Origin: Diorhabda sublineata
Taxonomy: Eukaryota > Arthropoda > Insecta > Coleoptera > Chrysomelidae
Reading direction: 5' to 3'
Length of the DNA stretch: 64,000 bases
Assembly: GCF_026230105.1 (NCBI RefSeq)
Contig: NC_079478.1
Span: 12,601,653 to 12,665,652, forward strand
In this document: piece after piece, positions 12,384-23,318 of the stretch
Layout: each line of letters opens with the position of its first letter
Numbering within the stretch: the first letter of the stretch is position 1
Position numbers and translations under genes: made by a program
The notes under the pieces: model-generated
Told to the model about the DNA's origin: nothing
Databases searched by the model: none
What the model saw: only the letters and a program-made list of their open reading frames with translations

Positions 12384-13440
12384 AGTAATGAAAATGGTAA
12401 GTCCATCCATAGAGAAACCTGGAGCCATTCGAACAGCCGGACCCAACAAAATCTGTACTAGGGAAGAAATAAAAAATTTATAACAGATGTCAGAAGCTAC
12501 AGAGGAGCGGATGCAGACTAAGACCACATATAATAAGACTAGAAGAAAAAATTCCAAAGAACTAATAAACCCTCAGAATCTATTAAAATATGACGTAAGC
12601 GCATTAAAGGATGGCAGTGTGGCGAAAAAATTTGAAAATGCAATAACCACAAATTTGGAAAACTAACAAACAGGGAAGGATATCGAGATAGAGTGGACAG
12701 AAATTAAGAAAACAATGAAGAGATATGACACAGCGACAACGAAGAAGAGTGGGGTAGAAGACAAAGAAAGAATGGTTTGATGAAGACCGCGCAAACGGGC
12801 ATTAGAAGGACAGAGTGACAACAGAACAAAACAAGGAGTATAGATTTGATAATGTTCAGGAGTTCGAATACTTGGGAGTGACAAATAAAGAAAGTGAATC
12901 CAGGGAAATGAACAAAAGACTGAGGAGAGTGAATAAAACGTTTGGAGCCCTAGGAGGACTATTAAGATCAAAAGATCTTTCAATAGCCGCCAAGTTACGC
13001 ATTTATATATTATATAAATAGTTATACAACCAACAGTTCTATATAGCAGTGAATTGTGGATCATGAACAAAAAAGAGGAAAACAAAATAAATATATGGGA
13101 GAGAAAGGTACTAAGGAGAATTTTCGGTGAGATGGGTTATGTGATCAAAGACTCTGTTCTATGGGGCAGAGAGCCAGAATGGACTAAGACCATTAAGTGA
13201 AAAGATCCTTGTTAAGGGGGAAGGAGAGAAAAGAAAAACGAATGGAGAATTGGCGTGAAGCATCTATGAACAAAAATAGATGGAGGAAAGCAGTAGGTCG
13301 ACTCCAATGCTTATGCCTATAAGGCCTGTGTGATATCTCGTAGAATGAAGTTGTCGGCTCGTGTATATAGTACTTCTTTGTAAATCTCGACTGTTGGGAA
13401 GCTGTTGAAGTATCTTTAGTTTATTTCTACCAGTTTCTAT
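12384..13440 (+). pseudogene. RTE-like LINE with missing reverse transcriptase core, copy B
   Basis: The left part reads TDVRSYRGADAD followed by DH (12490-12520), the C-terminal end of a LINE apurinic-like endonuclease (RTE-type elements have DVRxYRGA-xxDSDHYLV). Next comes a linker containing KYDVSALKDGSVAKKFENAI and IEIEWTEIKKTMKRY. At about 12800 the frame passes directly into TTEQNKEYRFDNVQEFEYLG, which belongs after the polymerase palm. It continues through NKTFGALGGLLRSKDLS, AAKLRIYILYK and ERKVLRRIFGEMGY to the 3' UTR ending near 13440. The whole fingers and palm of the reverse transcriptase, normally several hundred residues, are therefore missing. Stops and frameshifts are frequent. 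The right part is repeated inverted at 10630-11350. Confidence 0.7.
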
Positions 13441-13689
13441 GTGGAGCCTAGCGTTGTGGTGGAAGAAGAGACCATCTTCTCTTTTGCGTCGAAACGACAG
13501 CTTTACCTGATCCAAGAAACTGCAGTAAAAGGTTGCGTTTATGGTCTCAGTCCATGTAGAAATATACCAGTAGGATATGAATTCAATCCTAACACATCAA
13601 AAGAAAACAACATTTTTCTCAGTAAGAATGTGAGATCTAAACTCTTGTGTATATGCAGTGTGAGTGACTATTTTTGAGAAGCACAACTA

Positions 13690-14080
13690 GGATCGTATGA
13701 AATAGAAGATTAAAATGTTTGGCAGCTAGATTATCTCACATGCTGAACGTTGTGGAATTAATCAAATAGCTTGAGCATCATCCTCAGTGCTGTGGTCCAG
13801 AACGAGGATACAATAGATCATTTGGGTCACAGTGACAGCCTATCCTAACACCCTGAATCACAAGCAAATACATCTTTTGTTTTCAAGGAGTTTTCACGTT
13901 TTTTCACTTGATACATACTCACTAGATTCGAGGGTGTGGTGATGAAGTCGCGTCTAGTCACAGGTTATAATTTTATGCAAGAAAGTGTCTCCTTCTTCTT
14001 TAAAATGAGTTCAAAGTAACTCGTTTGGCTTTTTTATCATCATTCAGCAATATTTGAACCCAATTTGCTGATTTTTTTCT
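13690..14080 (-). pseudogene. Mariner transposase fragment (first catalytic region)
   Basis: Minus-strand translation gives KKAKRVTLNSF, then EEGDTFLHKIITCD and TRLHHHTLESSEYV with one stop and one frameshift. This corresponds to the mariner block QKAKRVELA...EEGDxFLxxIITxDETWVHHYxPE, which holds the first catalytic Asp. Here the Glu-Thr-Trp after that Asp is destroyed. The rest of the element is not recognisable on either side. Fragment of a SETMAR-like mariner; the boundaries are approximate. Confidence 0.5.
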
Positions 14081-14577
14081 GGATCCCTACTGCTCTCTGA
14101 TGATTGATTCTATACTTCAATATCTAATATAAAAGTCTTTGCCGAGAATCCGCTTATATCACAACTCAGCTTCTCAAAAATTGACAAGTAGACTGTGTTG
14201 AATTTCGTCTAGTATAGTTTTTAGAGACGAGAAACCGATGTGGTTCGAGCTTGATAGGTCCATCTAACGATTTAGAATGTCCTACAACTCACATATATTC
14301 TTCTCAGTAATTTGATTCATTCTAGTAAGATAATCCAGAATATCAAAGAAAGAATCAACTGGATCTAGTGTACCTAATTTCCTATCCCTGAACCCAAACA
14401 CTTCGGTTTGAAAACCTTTAAACCCTGTTGATCAAATGGTATATGGAATTTTACTGAATTTCAAATTCCAAAAAAGAGAATTCAATAAATCCGAATATCC
14501 AAGGTCTGGTAGATTGAAAGCAAGCAAATGAAACTAAACAGAATTATGAGTTTATTTATAATTTTTTGTAGTAGTTA

Positions 14578-15515
14578 GGGGGCATCCATAAATTACGTGA
14601 GGTGTTCAAGGAGAGAGGGAGTTAAGTTAAATGTTTCCAAATCTCACTTGGGGGAGAGGCGGGGTTTTAACAAATATCACGTGATTTTTTTCCATGGAAA
14701 ACCATGTAAAATTGTGTGAAAGTAAAGTTATATTGTATTAAGAATTTTTTCAAGAATAAAAATATGGCGAAATTTTACACAATGGTGTTTGTAGTACTCG
14801 CCCGAAATCCGCAGAGTAGCACAATAGCTCTCCGATTGTTTAAGTGGTGTCAAGCAGCTGTATCGAGACGCGCGACTCGACGAACGTCGCAGCGTAAAGA
14901 GCCGTGTAACAGCGACGCACGTACAAGTCCTATAACCTGCTTTGTTGATGCCCGCAAATATTGTACTCAACAACTATTTTTGATACGATGCGATGATCAG
15001 CAATGCTGCAGTCCACGTCGGAGTTATTTACATTTAGATCTACAAGATCTTTTTTATCACCTCCATATCCTATCTCTCAAGTTAATGGACATCCGACGAT
15101 TCCGGATCTTGAACAGCATGATGGAAAAACATTTGCACCATTCTTAATTCGCCACTGCCTACCTATTCAATCATTACACACCCTCACAAGCATGGCTTAC
15201 GACCTCTATTGTCCAAGTTAACGTTACGATATAGAAAAGAGATGCTACAATACATGTGGTATCTATTTCGCATCCCTCACAAAAGTTGCAGAGCATCATC
15301 ATGCACGAGCTGTGCAAACAATTAAATTGCGACCATCGCGACTGACATTCTGTGTGTAAGCGACAACGGTTTGGAGTGACTCAATCAGAGCGAAGTTGAA
15401 GGAGCAGATGATTTCCTTGAAAATTATTCCGATATGTTGGTTCTAGTATCTCACGTAAAATGGGGGGTGGGGGAGATAGGAAAAGAAATGTTTCACGTAA
15501 TTTATGGACGCCCCC
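14578..15515. mobile_element. 938-bp DNA transposon with GGGGG termini and TTA target duplication
   Basis: The left end begins GGGGGCATCCATAAATTACG at 14578. The right end, read on the minus strand from 15515, begins GGGGGCGTCCATAAATTACG. The terminal inverted repeats match for about 24 bp with one difference. Both ends abut TTA (14575-14577 and 15516-15518), a 3-bp target duplication as used by PIF/Harbinger elements. Inside are overlapping open frames at 14716-15147 and 15003-15221 (+) rich in Arg, Ser and His; neither resembles a transposase I know. The central part (14860-15010) is distinctly more GC-rich than the flanks. The element may be non-autonomous or may encode a decayed, unfamiliar protein. 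Confidence 0.75.
14716..15147 (+). CDS. Unrecognised open frame inside the GGGGG-ended element
   Basis: A 143-codon frame starts with ATG 138 bp inside the element's left end. The first third is hydrophobic to neutral, the middle is very basic (about a dozen Arg/Lys between residues 45 and 65) and the last third is Leu- and His-rich. There is no DDE, HTH or zinc-finger pattern that I can see. A second frame (15003-15221) overlaps it and is rich in Ser, Pro and Thr; the coding frame may shift between them. It could be a cargo or truncated transposase remnant, or chance coding in a GC-richer segment. Confidence 0.25.
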   Translation: MKVKLYCIKNFFKNKNMAKFYTMVFVVLARNPQSSTIALRLFKWCQAAVSRRATRRTSQRKEPCNSDARTSPITCFVDARKYCTQQLFLIRCDDQQCCSPRRSYLHLDLQDLFYHLHILSLKLMDIRRFRILNSMMEKHLHHS

Positions 15516-15519
15516 TTAT

Positions 15520-18500
15520 TGAAAAAATCCCTTTTTGCTGCCTTGTATATTTGTAGCAAAATGGATAATTTTCAAAAATTTAAAATTTTCCTGGACTATT
15601 ATACACAATATAAATACAACGGTTTTAAAATTAAATTATGACATTAAAACGTTTTCTTCTTTTTTAAATTATGATCGAACTTTCACGTATATAAATTTCA
15701 TTAACTACCGCCGCGCCGACTACCGAGTGTGCCAGACAGGTGCTAAAAAAACAAAACGAAAAATAAAACTCGCCGGTATATTCCTTAACACTACAAAAAG
15801 GAGACGGATATAATCCTACATGGTTGCAAAAAGAAAGAACGACCATCTGCGTCAACAAGGATTGTTTGGATTTATTCCGAGAGATGATAATAAGCCCAAG
15901 CGCTACATCGTTGGTTAAAATTAACCAGAGAAGGCTTCTGGAATTTTTTAAAACAAAGAATGTAATGGAATAGGAAGTAAATGAAAAGAACCCAAGTTAC
16001 AGAATGTTTAGATAGAAACAGAGTATGAATAATTTCTTTGAGATGGTGTTTCAACTATTGGTTAAAGCTAATTATAACATTGAAAATATTTTCATGGAAG
16101 TTGCGTGGGATTGAACCAATAGTAGGTTTTTAGCTTCTAAGTTGTATACGTATTTTCTGGCGAAAGCAAACGAACATCGTTACTTACACGTAACAACGAT
16201 CTGGATAATTGGATTTGAATGATAGCGATGTGTCTGTAAACAACACGGTCAAGTTCTGTAGGCACAAGATATCTGATGTTGAAGCTCTAATTATTGGAAT
16301 TAATAAGAGGCTGGAGTCAAACAAAAGGCAATGCCCTACTGAAACAACTTGTTATTCCTCTCCACTCGTATAGAACTACGTGAATAACATCTACGTTATG
16401 AAAATGCTGAAATATAAGGTGTCAATGAGAAGAGTAACGAAAACTTACCTACATATCTTTCCGAATATTGATGAACATATGGAATACCCTCTAGCTGCAG
16501 ATGATATAGATACTATCTCAACAAACATAAACCAATTACTATTTAATCAATAAACAAAAAGAGCCGCAGCTGTAATAAAATGTCTAATAGCTCTACTCCT
16601 GTACTAAATCTAGATCAAAAATCTAACCAGTATTACGTAAACTAACACCTTGCACATTATTTGAAAATATTTTCATGTAATAAGAATTTTTCCTGAACTT
16701 AACTATAATAAACTGTAATAATCTTTTTCATCCTTATTACCTTTTAATTATAATTCACTGTTTTTCCAATGCTTGTCTTGGTTTCGAACCGTGGTTTAAA
16801 ATCGAAACTTCTGAACATTTTCTCTTTAAATTTGTGATCAATACATTATATAATTAAAAGAGACTAAATGATTCAATTCCTTCTTCAGCAGTACTGGAAA
16901 ACTCCTTCTCAATTTCTAGACATGATAGGACAGATTCTTGTTGTACCCATTAAAAAAGAGTAGTTCTAATTGGAGTTGGAAATAAGATTCACTGAATGGT
17001 GCAGAATGATTCTGAAGGTGTAGGGTGACTGTTAGTCATTAATTTTTCGAACTTACTTGCTGCATGACCTTGTAAACGAACAGGTACGGGCACAATATCT
17101 GACGGTAATCTTTTTGTCATTACTAGTGCTTTGAGAAACCGAACGAGCACGGCAGTTACTCTTTGAAATAGTTTTCAAGAAATGAGAACATAAGTGACAG
17201 CACAGTGCACAAGTCGGACGATTTCAAGTGCTACTACTTTCCAAAATGTTCCCTAAAACAATTACATTTACAAAGAGATCATTAGCATGATTCAATATAT
17301 TCTATTTTTGAAAATTTATCTTCGTAATCGCCTTACGCCTACGCCTAAGTCGACATTCGTAAGATGACTAGCGATAGCGGTAAGCGTGATGAAGTCCGTT
17401 CACAACATACGGTTAACTAAGTCATTTAATATAAGATTTGCTAGACTTAATTCATAGTAAGTTTAGAGCTAGACTCTTTAGACTTAAATTATTTAAAGAT
17501 CTTCAACTTGAGCACCATTTTACATACTTACGAGTATATGATTATATCTCTCATGTGAATACCAATTTGGATATCCCATTTTTGACAATCCAGTCCTGAT
17601 AATCGGTTATTTTCAGTAGAGATTGGGGGTAAGTTTTATAATGGAATTTTGGCATTATGGATACATGGGGGAACTATTCGTGAAATTTCATCAAAGTGCC
17701 TGCATATAAAAACGGGGAGAGAGTGAGAAGCTATGCATTGAGAAACGATGAAAAATACACTTGATACATTTCAGGGGATTGCCTTAACAGCCCTTCTTCT
17801 GTTAGCATAATTAGAGGAAAAAAAAACAAAAACGTGGTGTAAACTCAAAGACTAACACTTTGTGTGACGAGAAACCTTTTTTGTTGCATGTGAGAAGGAA
17901 ACACAGGGGAAATGTCTAGACAAAAGTATTGATTTTATAAAAAGTAACAAAAACTAAATCGATTATGGAGCAGTATTTCAGTATTTATAATCCAAATTTG
18001 AAAAATATTAGAGTTCTTGATTTTTTTCCCATTATGAGTTAAGCGATAACTATAAACTGTTTTTAATTCATATGTAATATATTTATACACCTATATTCAA
18101 TCAAATACATTATGCATATCTATTTCTGGAAAGTTCTAATAGAATATTATTGCTGCTTTCACGAACTAAATACCCCGATTCGTCGACTTGTTTTGAAATG
18201 AGTGGGTATTATTTTTCCCACTCGTATTCAACTTTATTTATGGATGACAACAATAAACAGATGTATTTCCGAAACAGAACGTTTGACCGCTAAATCCAGC
18301 AAAGAAATTTCATTGTCGTTAGAAAAAACAAATAAGTGATAAATACTTAAATATTTCGAATTTAGCCAGAGAATGATTTGTAAACTGTTTTTAAGGAATA
18401 CTCGGAATGTTTGATATGCGTTGAAATACCTGAAGTTTTTGTGGAATATTTTTGTTAATCAATAACTCAATCAAACAAATAACAAAAGACAAAAATAAAA

Positions 18501-18765
18501 ATCAACGGTGCCATTGATTTATTAATTAAATTCCTATAGGAAAACAGTAGCCTTATTATTATATTAAACTCCATATTCATCATAATTTTGTTTGTAATTG
18601 GAAGATAATACATTAGGTAGTAATCATCTGTTGAACTATAATAAATATTTCAACCGAAATATCGTTAAATTTATTTATGACGCAGTGAGGATTCAACAAG
18701 AACAAATTGAATACCTATAATAATGAAAGAAAATGTTCTATTATTATTTCAGAGTTTTGAGTAAA
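15520..18765. other. Long unassigned stretch
   Basis: No gene or element is recognised over about 3.2 kb. A 92-codon frame at 15535-15813 (+) ends in a Lys/Arg-rich tail but has no known motif. A small perfect hairpin, GAGTGGG to CCCACTC, occurs near 18201-18225. GAAAATATTTTCATG occurs near 16081 and again near 16663, which may be chance in AT-rich DNA. Confidence 0.35.
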
Positions 18766-19122
18766 TTAGGGCCGGTTTCTTCACGTTATACTGAAGTGCC
18801 AATTAACTACAACTTTAGTATGAGCTTAATTGTCGAATAAATGTTTACCGTTTCTTCACCCTAGTTGGTTTGCATCCGAACTTACTAATAAGTATTTGTC
18901 ACACATTATGTACTTAAAAACTAGTATACTGGTAACACATGTATTGAATAAGGAAAGAAATAAATGTTATAACCTTCTACTGTTGACGGTTTCCTATGAT
19001 CTGTATTTGTGACAATATGTGCTTAATTCTCTTTGCACGTGTTTTGGGAAGGTTAATGTTGAAGTAGTCGCTAGTTGAAGAAAATTGTGTTGGTTTATAA
19101 ATCATAGTTTATATTGAAAATA

Positions 19123-19383
19123 ATGGAAACGAAGGAAAAATAAAAGGGTCAAAAAATTTCTGAAATTAACATTTTCATGAAAATTGTGATGGAGTTTATC
19201 AATATAATTGAAGACAAAACTAGAGATTCTCATACTTGGGAGGAGAAGAAGGTGGACATACAACTTGCTATTGCAAGAAAGGAAATGTTATATTTAGAAG
19301 AGAAGCAATCTTTAGAAAGGCGAAGGACAGAAGAAGAGCATAGAAAGAAGATACTTTTATTTGAAAACAAATATAACTTGTAG
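19123..19383 (+). pseudogene. Harbinger Myb/SANT-like accessory gene (remnant)
   Basis: From the ATG at 19123 the frame reads METKEK, a stop at codon 7, then KGQKISEINIFMKIVMEF and IINIIEDKTRDSHTWEEK. This is the start of the SANT/Myb-like domain found in the second protein of PIF/Harbinger elements (typically K-x-FSxxEKxxLxxLVxxYxxIIENKxTD-xxTWxEKxxAW). It then jumps to a highly charged helical tail (residues about 45-80, many Glu, Lys and Arg) like the C-terminal coiled coil of those proteins. The middle of the domain is missing, so the gene is short and broken. In intact elements this protein binds the termini and helps the transposase enter the nucleus. It faces the transposase C-terminus, which starts about 100 bp downstream on the other strand. 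Confidence 0.55.
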
Positions 19384-19479
19384 AGTTAAGATTAAAAATA
19401 AAAAGAAAACATACGAACAATGAAAAGTTACGCAAATAATATTTTATATGTTCATAATTTCTTTTTTGGATATTTCCAA

Positions 19480-20056
19480 AATAATCTACTAATTGATGTC
19501 GAACATTATGAATTTCATGATTCTCTTGGATTATTTGATGGTTTTCCTCTTCAATGTATGGAATTTCAATTTCCTCATATATATCATTGGACATTTGGCA
19601 TACGTTGTGTAAAATGGCACGATCAGTAACAATGTTCATTTCTAAATTATTATCATTAGAAAATTTTTACAATTTTATGGACAAATACATAATTTTATAT
19701 TACTTAATATGAAAAGAAAAAATAATGGTTAAATTCAATAGTAGTAATTATAATGCATATCAAGTCTATTGAGTCTATGGTGAATTGTAGAATAGAAACT
19801 GCTCAGTGCAGTTTCTTGTTGTTATTATATCAATTTTGCTACTTTCCATGTAGATTGAAAAATAGAATTGAAAGGTAAGGGCTGAGGGAATATTCACTAT
19901 CTCCAAGAAATATACATTGACCCATTTTGCCAACAAACCTGACTTTTATTTGTGATTATCGTGAGTAGATCTTGGCCAACTTGCCACAATACAATTTTAA
20001 GCTTAGCATCACAGATAACTAGTTTTACTACCAAGATCTAATATCTTTATATGTGT
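19480..20056 (-). pseudogene. HARBI1-like transposase, C-terminal part
   Basis: This is the downstream portion of the Harbinger transposase gene. Next to the insertion point the minus strand reads THIKILDLGS. After a small deletion it continues VICDAKLKIV, then FLGDSEYSLSPYLS (HARBI1: LLGDSGYxLxPYL, containing the second catalytic Asp). After a poorly conserved stretch it reads AILHNVCQMSNDI with an acidic tail ending HEIHNVRHQLVDYFGN, equal to the CAVLHN...R-x-x-x-x-xFxN C-terminus of the family. Stops and frameshifts are present. Together with 21787-22060 it is one gene interrupted by a nested element. Confidence 0.7.
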
Positions 20057-20057
20057 A

Positions 20058-21786
20058 TAGTTGTTCTAATATCAATTGCAGAAAACAGTTTTGCGAGGAA
20101 CAATCAATATTTCATAAACACGCATGGCACTAACACCAAATTAAGAAATGAAAAATAATGAAATATGGCGTTCTTAAGACCATGAGTGAATAAAGACAAT
20201 GAAATTACACAGTGTAGTGAGTGAAAACAGTTATTCATTTAATAATAAAGATGTAGTTATAAAAATTCATTTATTTTAAATATATTGGGATGTTTAAAAA
20301 AGGAAAATATTCAGCAATCTGATAATGCAATCATAATAAGAAATGCTGAATCAAGCAGTAGTAGCATTTATTGAGTAGTCACGAAAGGGGTTGCTGTGGA
20401 TCATTCAGAGAACCGAAAAACATGTAAACAAAAACTGAATTCAGTTAACAAAGCTACTCAAGATTTTATATAACAATTTATAGTTTATATAAGGAGAACA
20501 GGGATGCGACATTAGAAGTAATACAGCAAAAGGCAGCAGATTATCCAGAATACAATAATAACTGTTTAGAAACATTGTATTTTGTTATCATGTGGTTTTA
20601 AAAACCAAATAAACGGATGGCAATAACCGAATCGTCAAGGATCTTTCGATGGCGACAAGATTATTTGCGTTAGTTCGAAGACTACCAAAGTTCTAATAGA
20701 CTAATGATTTATCTTAATGAAACATGGTTTGATAGTCACGATATAGTAAATTTGGGTAGGTTTGACAATAGTAAAAATTGCTGTTTGAATGGGCCATGTT
20801 CTAAAGGTAAACGCATAAAAATAGTACACGCTGGAAGCAAGGACGGTTTCGTGCATAATAAAAACTGTGCAGCCGATTATCATGAATATATGACAGCAGA
20901 ATTATTTGAAAAGTGGTTTAATGAACACATTCCACCACAGTCAATAATCGTTATGGATAACACATCCTGCTCCTTAAGATTCCAAATAGTACTAATAACA
21001 AAGTTTAGCATCTAGTCTGAAAAATATATTCCTATTTCTGTCATCGATTGTAAAAAGGGCCCAACAAACAAAGAATTAGTTACTGTTATTGAAGGTCTAA
21101 AGCTATTGAAAAGCTGTGCAAAGAACAGGGTCATACTCTTCTCAGGCTACCTCATTACTATTGCGTATATAACTTAGTTAATATGTTAATATGGACAAAC
21201 GTAAAATTAGAATTACGAAAATGTAATCAGTCTCCAGAACTGAGTGTAGAGGTTGTAGAACTTGTAAAGAAAGTTCTAGTGGCAGACCTCCAAGAGCTTT
21301 GGAAAAATTGTGTTGAACATGTTATCAAAGAAGAAGATGAGTATGTGGTATCAACCTATTTACAACCCGTCACAATTCAATCAAATGATGACTCTAGTTC
21401 AGACGATTCTGTCTACCATTATTATTTATAAAGATATTTTGGAATTGAAATGTTTTTATTCTTCAGTTTAATTTGCTTTGAAATTTCGTTTTCTAGAAAA
21501 AAAACGAATGGAGTTATTTAATTTAATATACAGTTATAGCAACTTAGAGAGGTATAATAATGATGTTCCAAGTAGAACTACAATTAAGTGCATCTGGTTA
21601 AATAACGGCGTATAATTGCGACCAATTTATAATGATTCGATTGCCTTTCCCGCATAAGATATACATATTTTCAAAAGTATTTATAAAAATGATAAACTTT
21701 TAAAATGAGGTATCTACGCCTATGCTAGATCAAACAAAATTGTCGGCAAGGGTTTTTGTAATCTGTAATTGATATTGGAAGAACTA
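20058..21786 (+). mobile_element. Nested DDE_3 (IS630/Tc1-mariner superfamily) element in Harbinger
   Basis: The ends are near-identical inverted repeats: TAGTTGTTCTAATATCAATT at 20058, and on the minus strand from 21786 TAGTTCTTCCAATATCAATT. Both abut TA, the target used by this superfamily. The element sits exactly inside the Harbinger transposase, and flanking sequence joins to a sensible Harbinger motif if it is removed. The interior encodes a degenerate DDE_3 transposase on the plus strand. A related copy lacking the catalytic core lies inverted at 25803-26550, and another DDE_3 transposase relic is at 30985-32160. Confidence 0.85.
20530..21431 (+). pseudogene. DDE_3 (IS630-like) transposase of the nested element
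   Basis: Blocks in order: ADYPEYNNNCLETL (about 20540), INGWQ-like and SSRIFRWRQDYLR (20630-20670), and MIYLNETWFDSHDIV at 20704, matching the IYLDETW block with the first catalytic Asp changed to Asn. Then come GKRIKIVHAGSKDGFV, YHEYMTAELFEKWF and IIVMDNTSCSLRFQ, holding the second catalytic Asp (VMDNAPYH in the family). After frame breaks LKSCAKNR and LRLPHYY-like traces follow. From 21183 comes a readable C-terminus with LWKNCVEHVIKEEDEY and a Ser/Asp-rich end, typical of this insect transposase family. Length would be roughly 330-350 residues if intact. The Asp-to-Asn change and frame breaks make it inactive. Confidence 0.75.
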
Positions 21787-22060
21787 TACAATCTAGTGAA
21801 CCTAATATTCTGAAGAACCGAGCAATTCCATGAAATTCCTCAATCGTTTTTGTTTTTACCACGTTAGGAAATCTTTCTCGTAAAGAGCATAAAGTGTGAG
21901 AAACATGGTTACTAATTTTTGAAACAGTTGATTTGTTGATACCACTAAAGTCGCCAAGAACAATATGGAGACTTAAGCATAGAACGTTTGTTCTTAAAAT
22001 ACAAGAAATTGGTGATAACATAGGCAAATGACCATTCTCATCTACCCTACCCACTCAATT
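21787..22060 (-). pseudogene. HARBI1-like transposase, central part
   Basis: Upstream portion of the same Harbinger transposase. The minus strand reads NGHLPMLSPIS, then LHIVLGDFSGINKSTVSKI (the VVGDxxGISKSTVSR helix-turn-helix-like hallmark), HTLCSLRERFPNV, and FHGIARFFRILGSLDC, the block carrying the first catalytic Asp (GALDCTHI in the family). The frame is then cut by the nested element at 21786. The N-terminal 80-100 residues upstream of 22060 are not clearly readable, although some similarity may continue to about 22200. Confidence 0.8.
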
Positions 22061-22299
22061 GGTACCTGACCCATATCTCTGTATGAGTTTGTCAACTTTC
22101 CTCGTCCCCATGTTATGCTCAAATCGAGATATTATTGCAATTGACACTTTTCAGTAAAAATCGTACCACTTCCTTCTAAGGTGTTTGGATATTCTCCTAC
22201 CTTTATAGAGGCAATATTTGGAATTGTAACAGGGTAAACCAGCGTTATAATCTCGTGTAGAGGAGTTTTTAGCAAATATTGAGTTGAAACTCGGCCTAA

Positions 22300-23318
22300 T
22301 TGGTTATAAACACAGGTTCTGTTTCGTAAACCTCTCAGAAACTAAAAATAACGATAAAGGAAACCGTTTACTCAGTCTTTCATCCAGTTTATTACTGATA
22401 TTAATTACTCAAATGTAATAAGAAACCACAATCTAGCGCTTAAAATATTTCGATCCATATTGAGTTTTTCCGAAAGATTCATTTCAAATAACATAAAATA
22501 ATGATTTGGATAAGTTTTTAAAATTTGACCTACTAGTTTAAGTATCAGAATCTTATTAACTATACAACTATTGAATTCATAGTATACAATTTTTTCAACG
22601 AGCGGTTTATGAATGATCATTTATCCATCCATAAATAATCTTCGAAAGAATGTCAGTTAATTCCTATCCTAGGTGTTCATCTCATTTATCAGGTTAGGGC
22701 GTACTATGTTAATTACAAAATACTTATCCACTAATCTGCTGAGCTATATAAGAACTCCATCTAACATTAACTAATTGAATAAATTTTCAAAGAATACACT
22801 TTACATGTAATGTAAAGCCACTTTGTGTAATATTAGTGAGCTAATCTCAGTTACCAATAAAGTTATCATCCTAAAACCAAACATGATGTCTGATTGTAAA
22901 GTGCGGGCCGCAATTTCTGCGATAAACACACAATAAAGCACTAGTATTATTCGGTTTGAAATTCACCACATATACACGTATGCGTCGCATCACATGTGAC
23001 CTCTAATGAGCAATTCAAACTGATTTTCATTAGAAGTTCGTGTTGACGAAATGGATGGATAGTGATTAGAGCCAACTGCATTGATAGATTTAGTTTGTAC
23101 TGTAATTATAGCGAAAATACCGGTTTGATGATTGATTGGTTCATATTGACAATCTTCCAGTTAAAATATTATTTCACTTCGAAACTTTTTCCTTATTCAA
23201 ACGATAGCTTCTATTCATTCAGCTTAATTCTGAATTGATTTGTAATGTTCTTGGATAAAAGCATTTAATGTTGCATGCAGTTTTAGATAAAAAAGTACCT
23301 TTCCATCATATCCTGACT
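22300..23318. other. Unassigned stretch with a short palindrome
   Basis: No gene recognised. A perfect palindrome, CTTTACAT-GTA-ATGTAAAG, occupies 22799-22817; it may be chance or the core of a tiny decayed element. Confidence 0.35.

Larger units (their letters stand above)
18769..22296. mobile_element. PIF/Harbinger element, split by a nested transposon
   Basis: The left end starts GGGCCGGTTTCTTCAC directly after TTA (18766-18768), a PIF/Harbinger-like terminus with the family's 3-bp target. A candidate decayed right end lies at 22283-22299, where the minus strand reads TTAGGCCGAGTTTCAAC. Inside are the two genes expected of the family: a Myb/SANT-like gene on the plus strand and a HARBI1-type transposase on the minus strand, converging on each other. 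Without the nested insert at 20058-21786 the element would be about 1.8 kb. The left end and both genes are well supported; the right end is inference. Confidence 0.65.

Noticed and set aside
12663..13085. A 140-codon minus-strand frame with hydrophobic stretches
   Set aside because: Antisense shadow of LINE copy B, which reads meaningfully on the plus strand.
17332..17350. CGCCTTACGCCTACGCCTAAG as a tandem repeat
   Set aside because: Barely three imperfect units; not a meaningful repeat array.
21725..22054. The 109-codon minus-strand frame as a complete small gene
   Set aside because: It begins and ends inside a larger Harbinger transposase; its apparent C-terminus (after the LGSLDC block) is read-through into the nested element.
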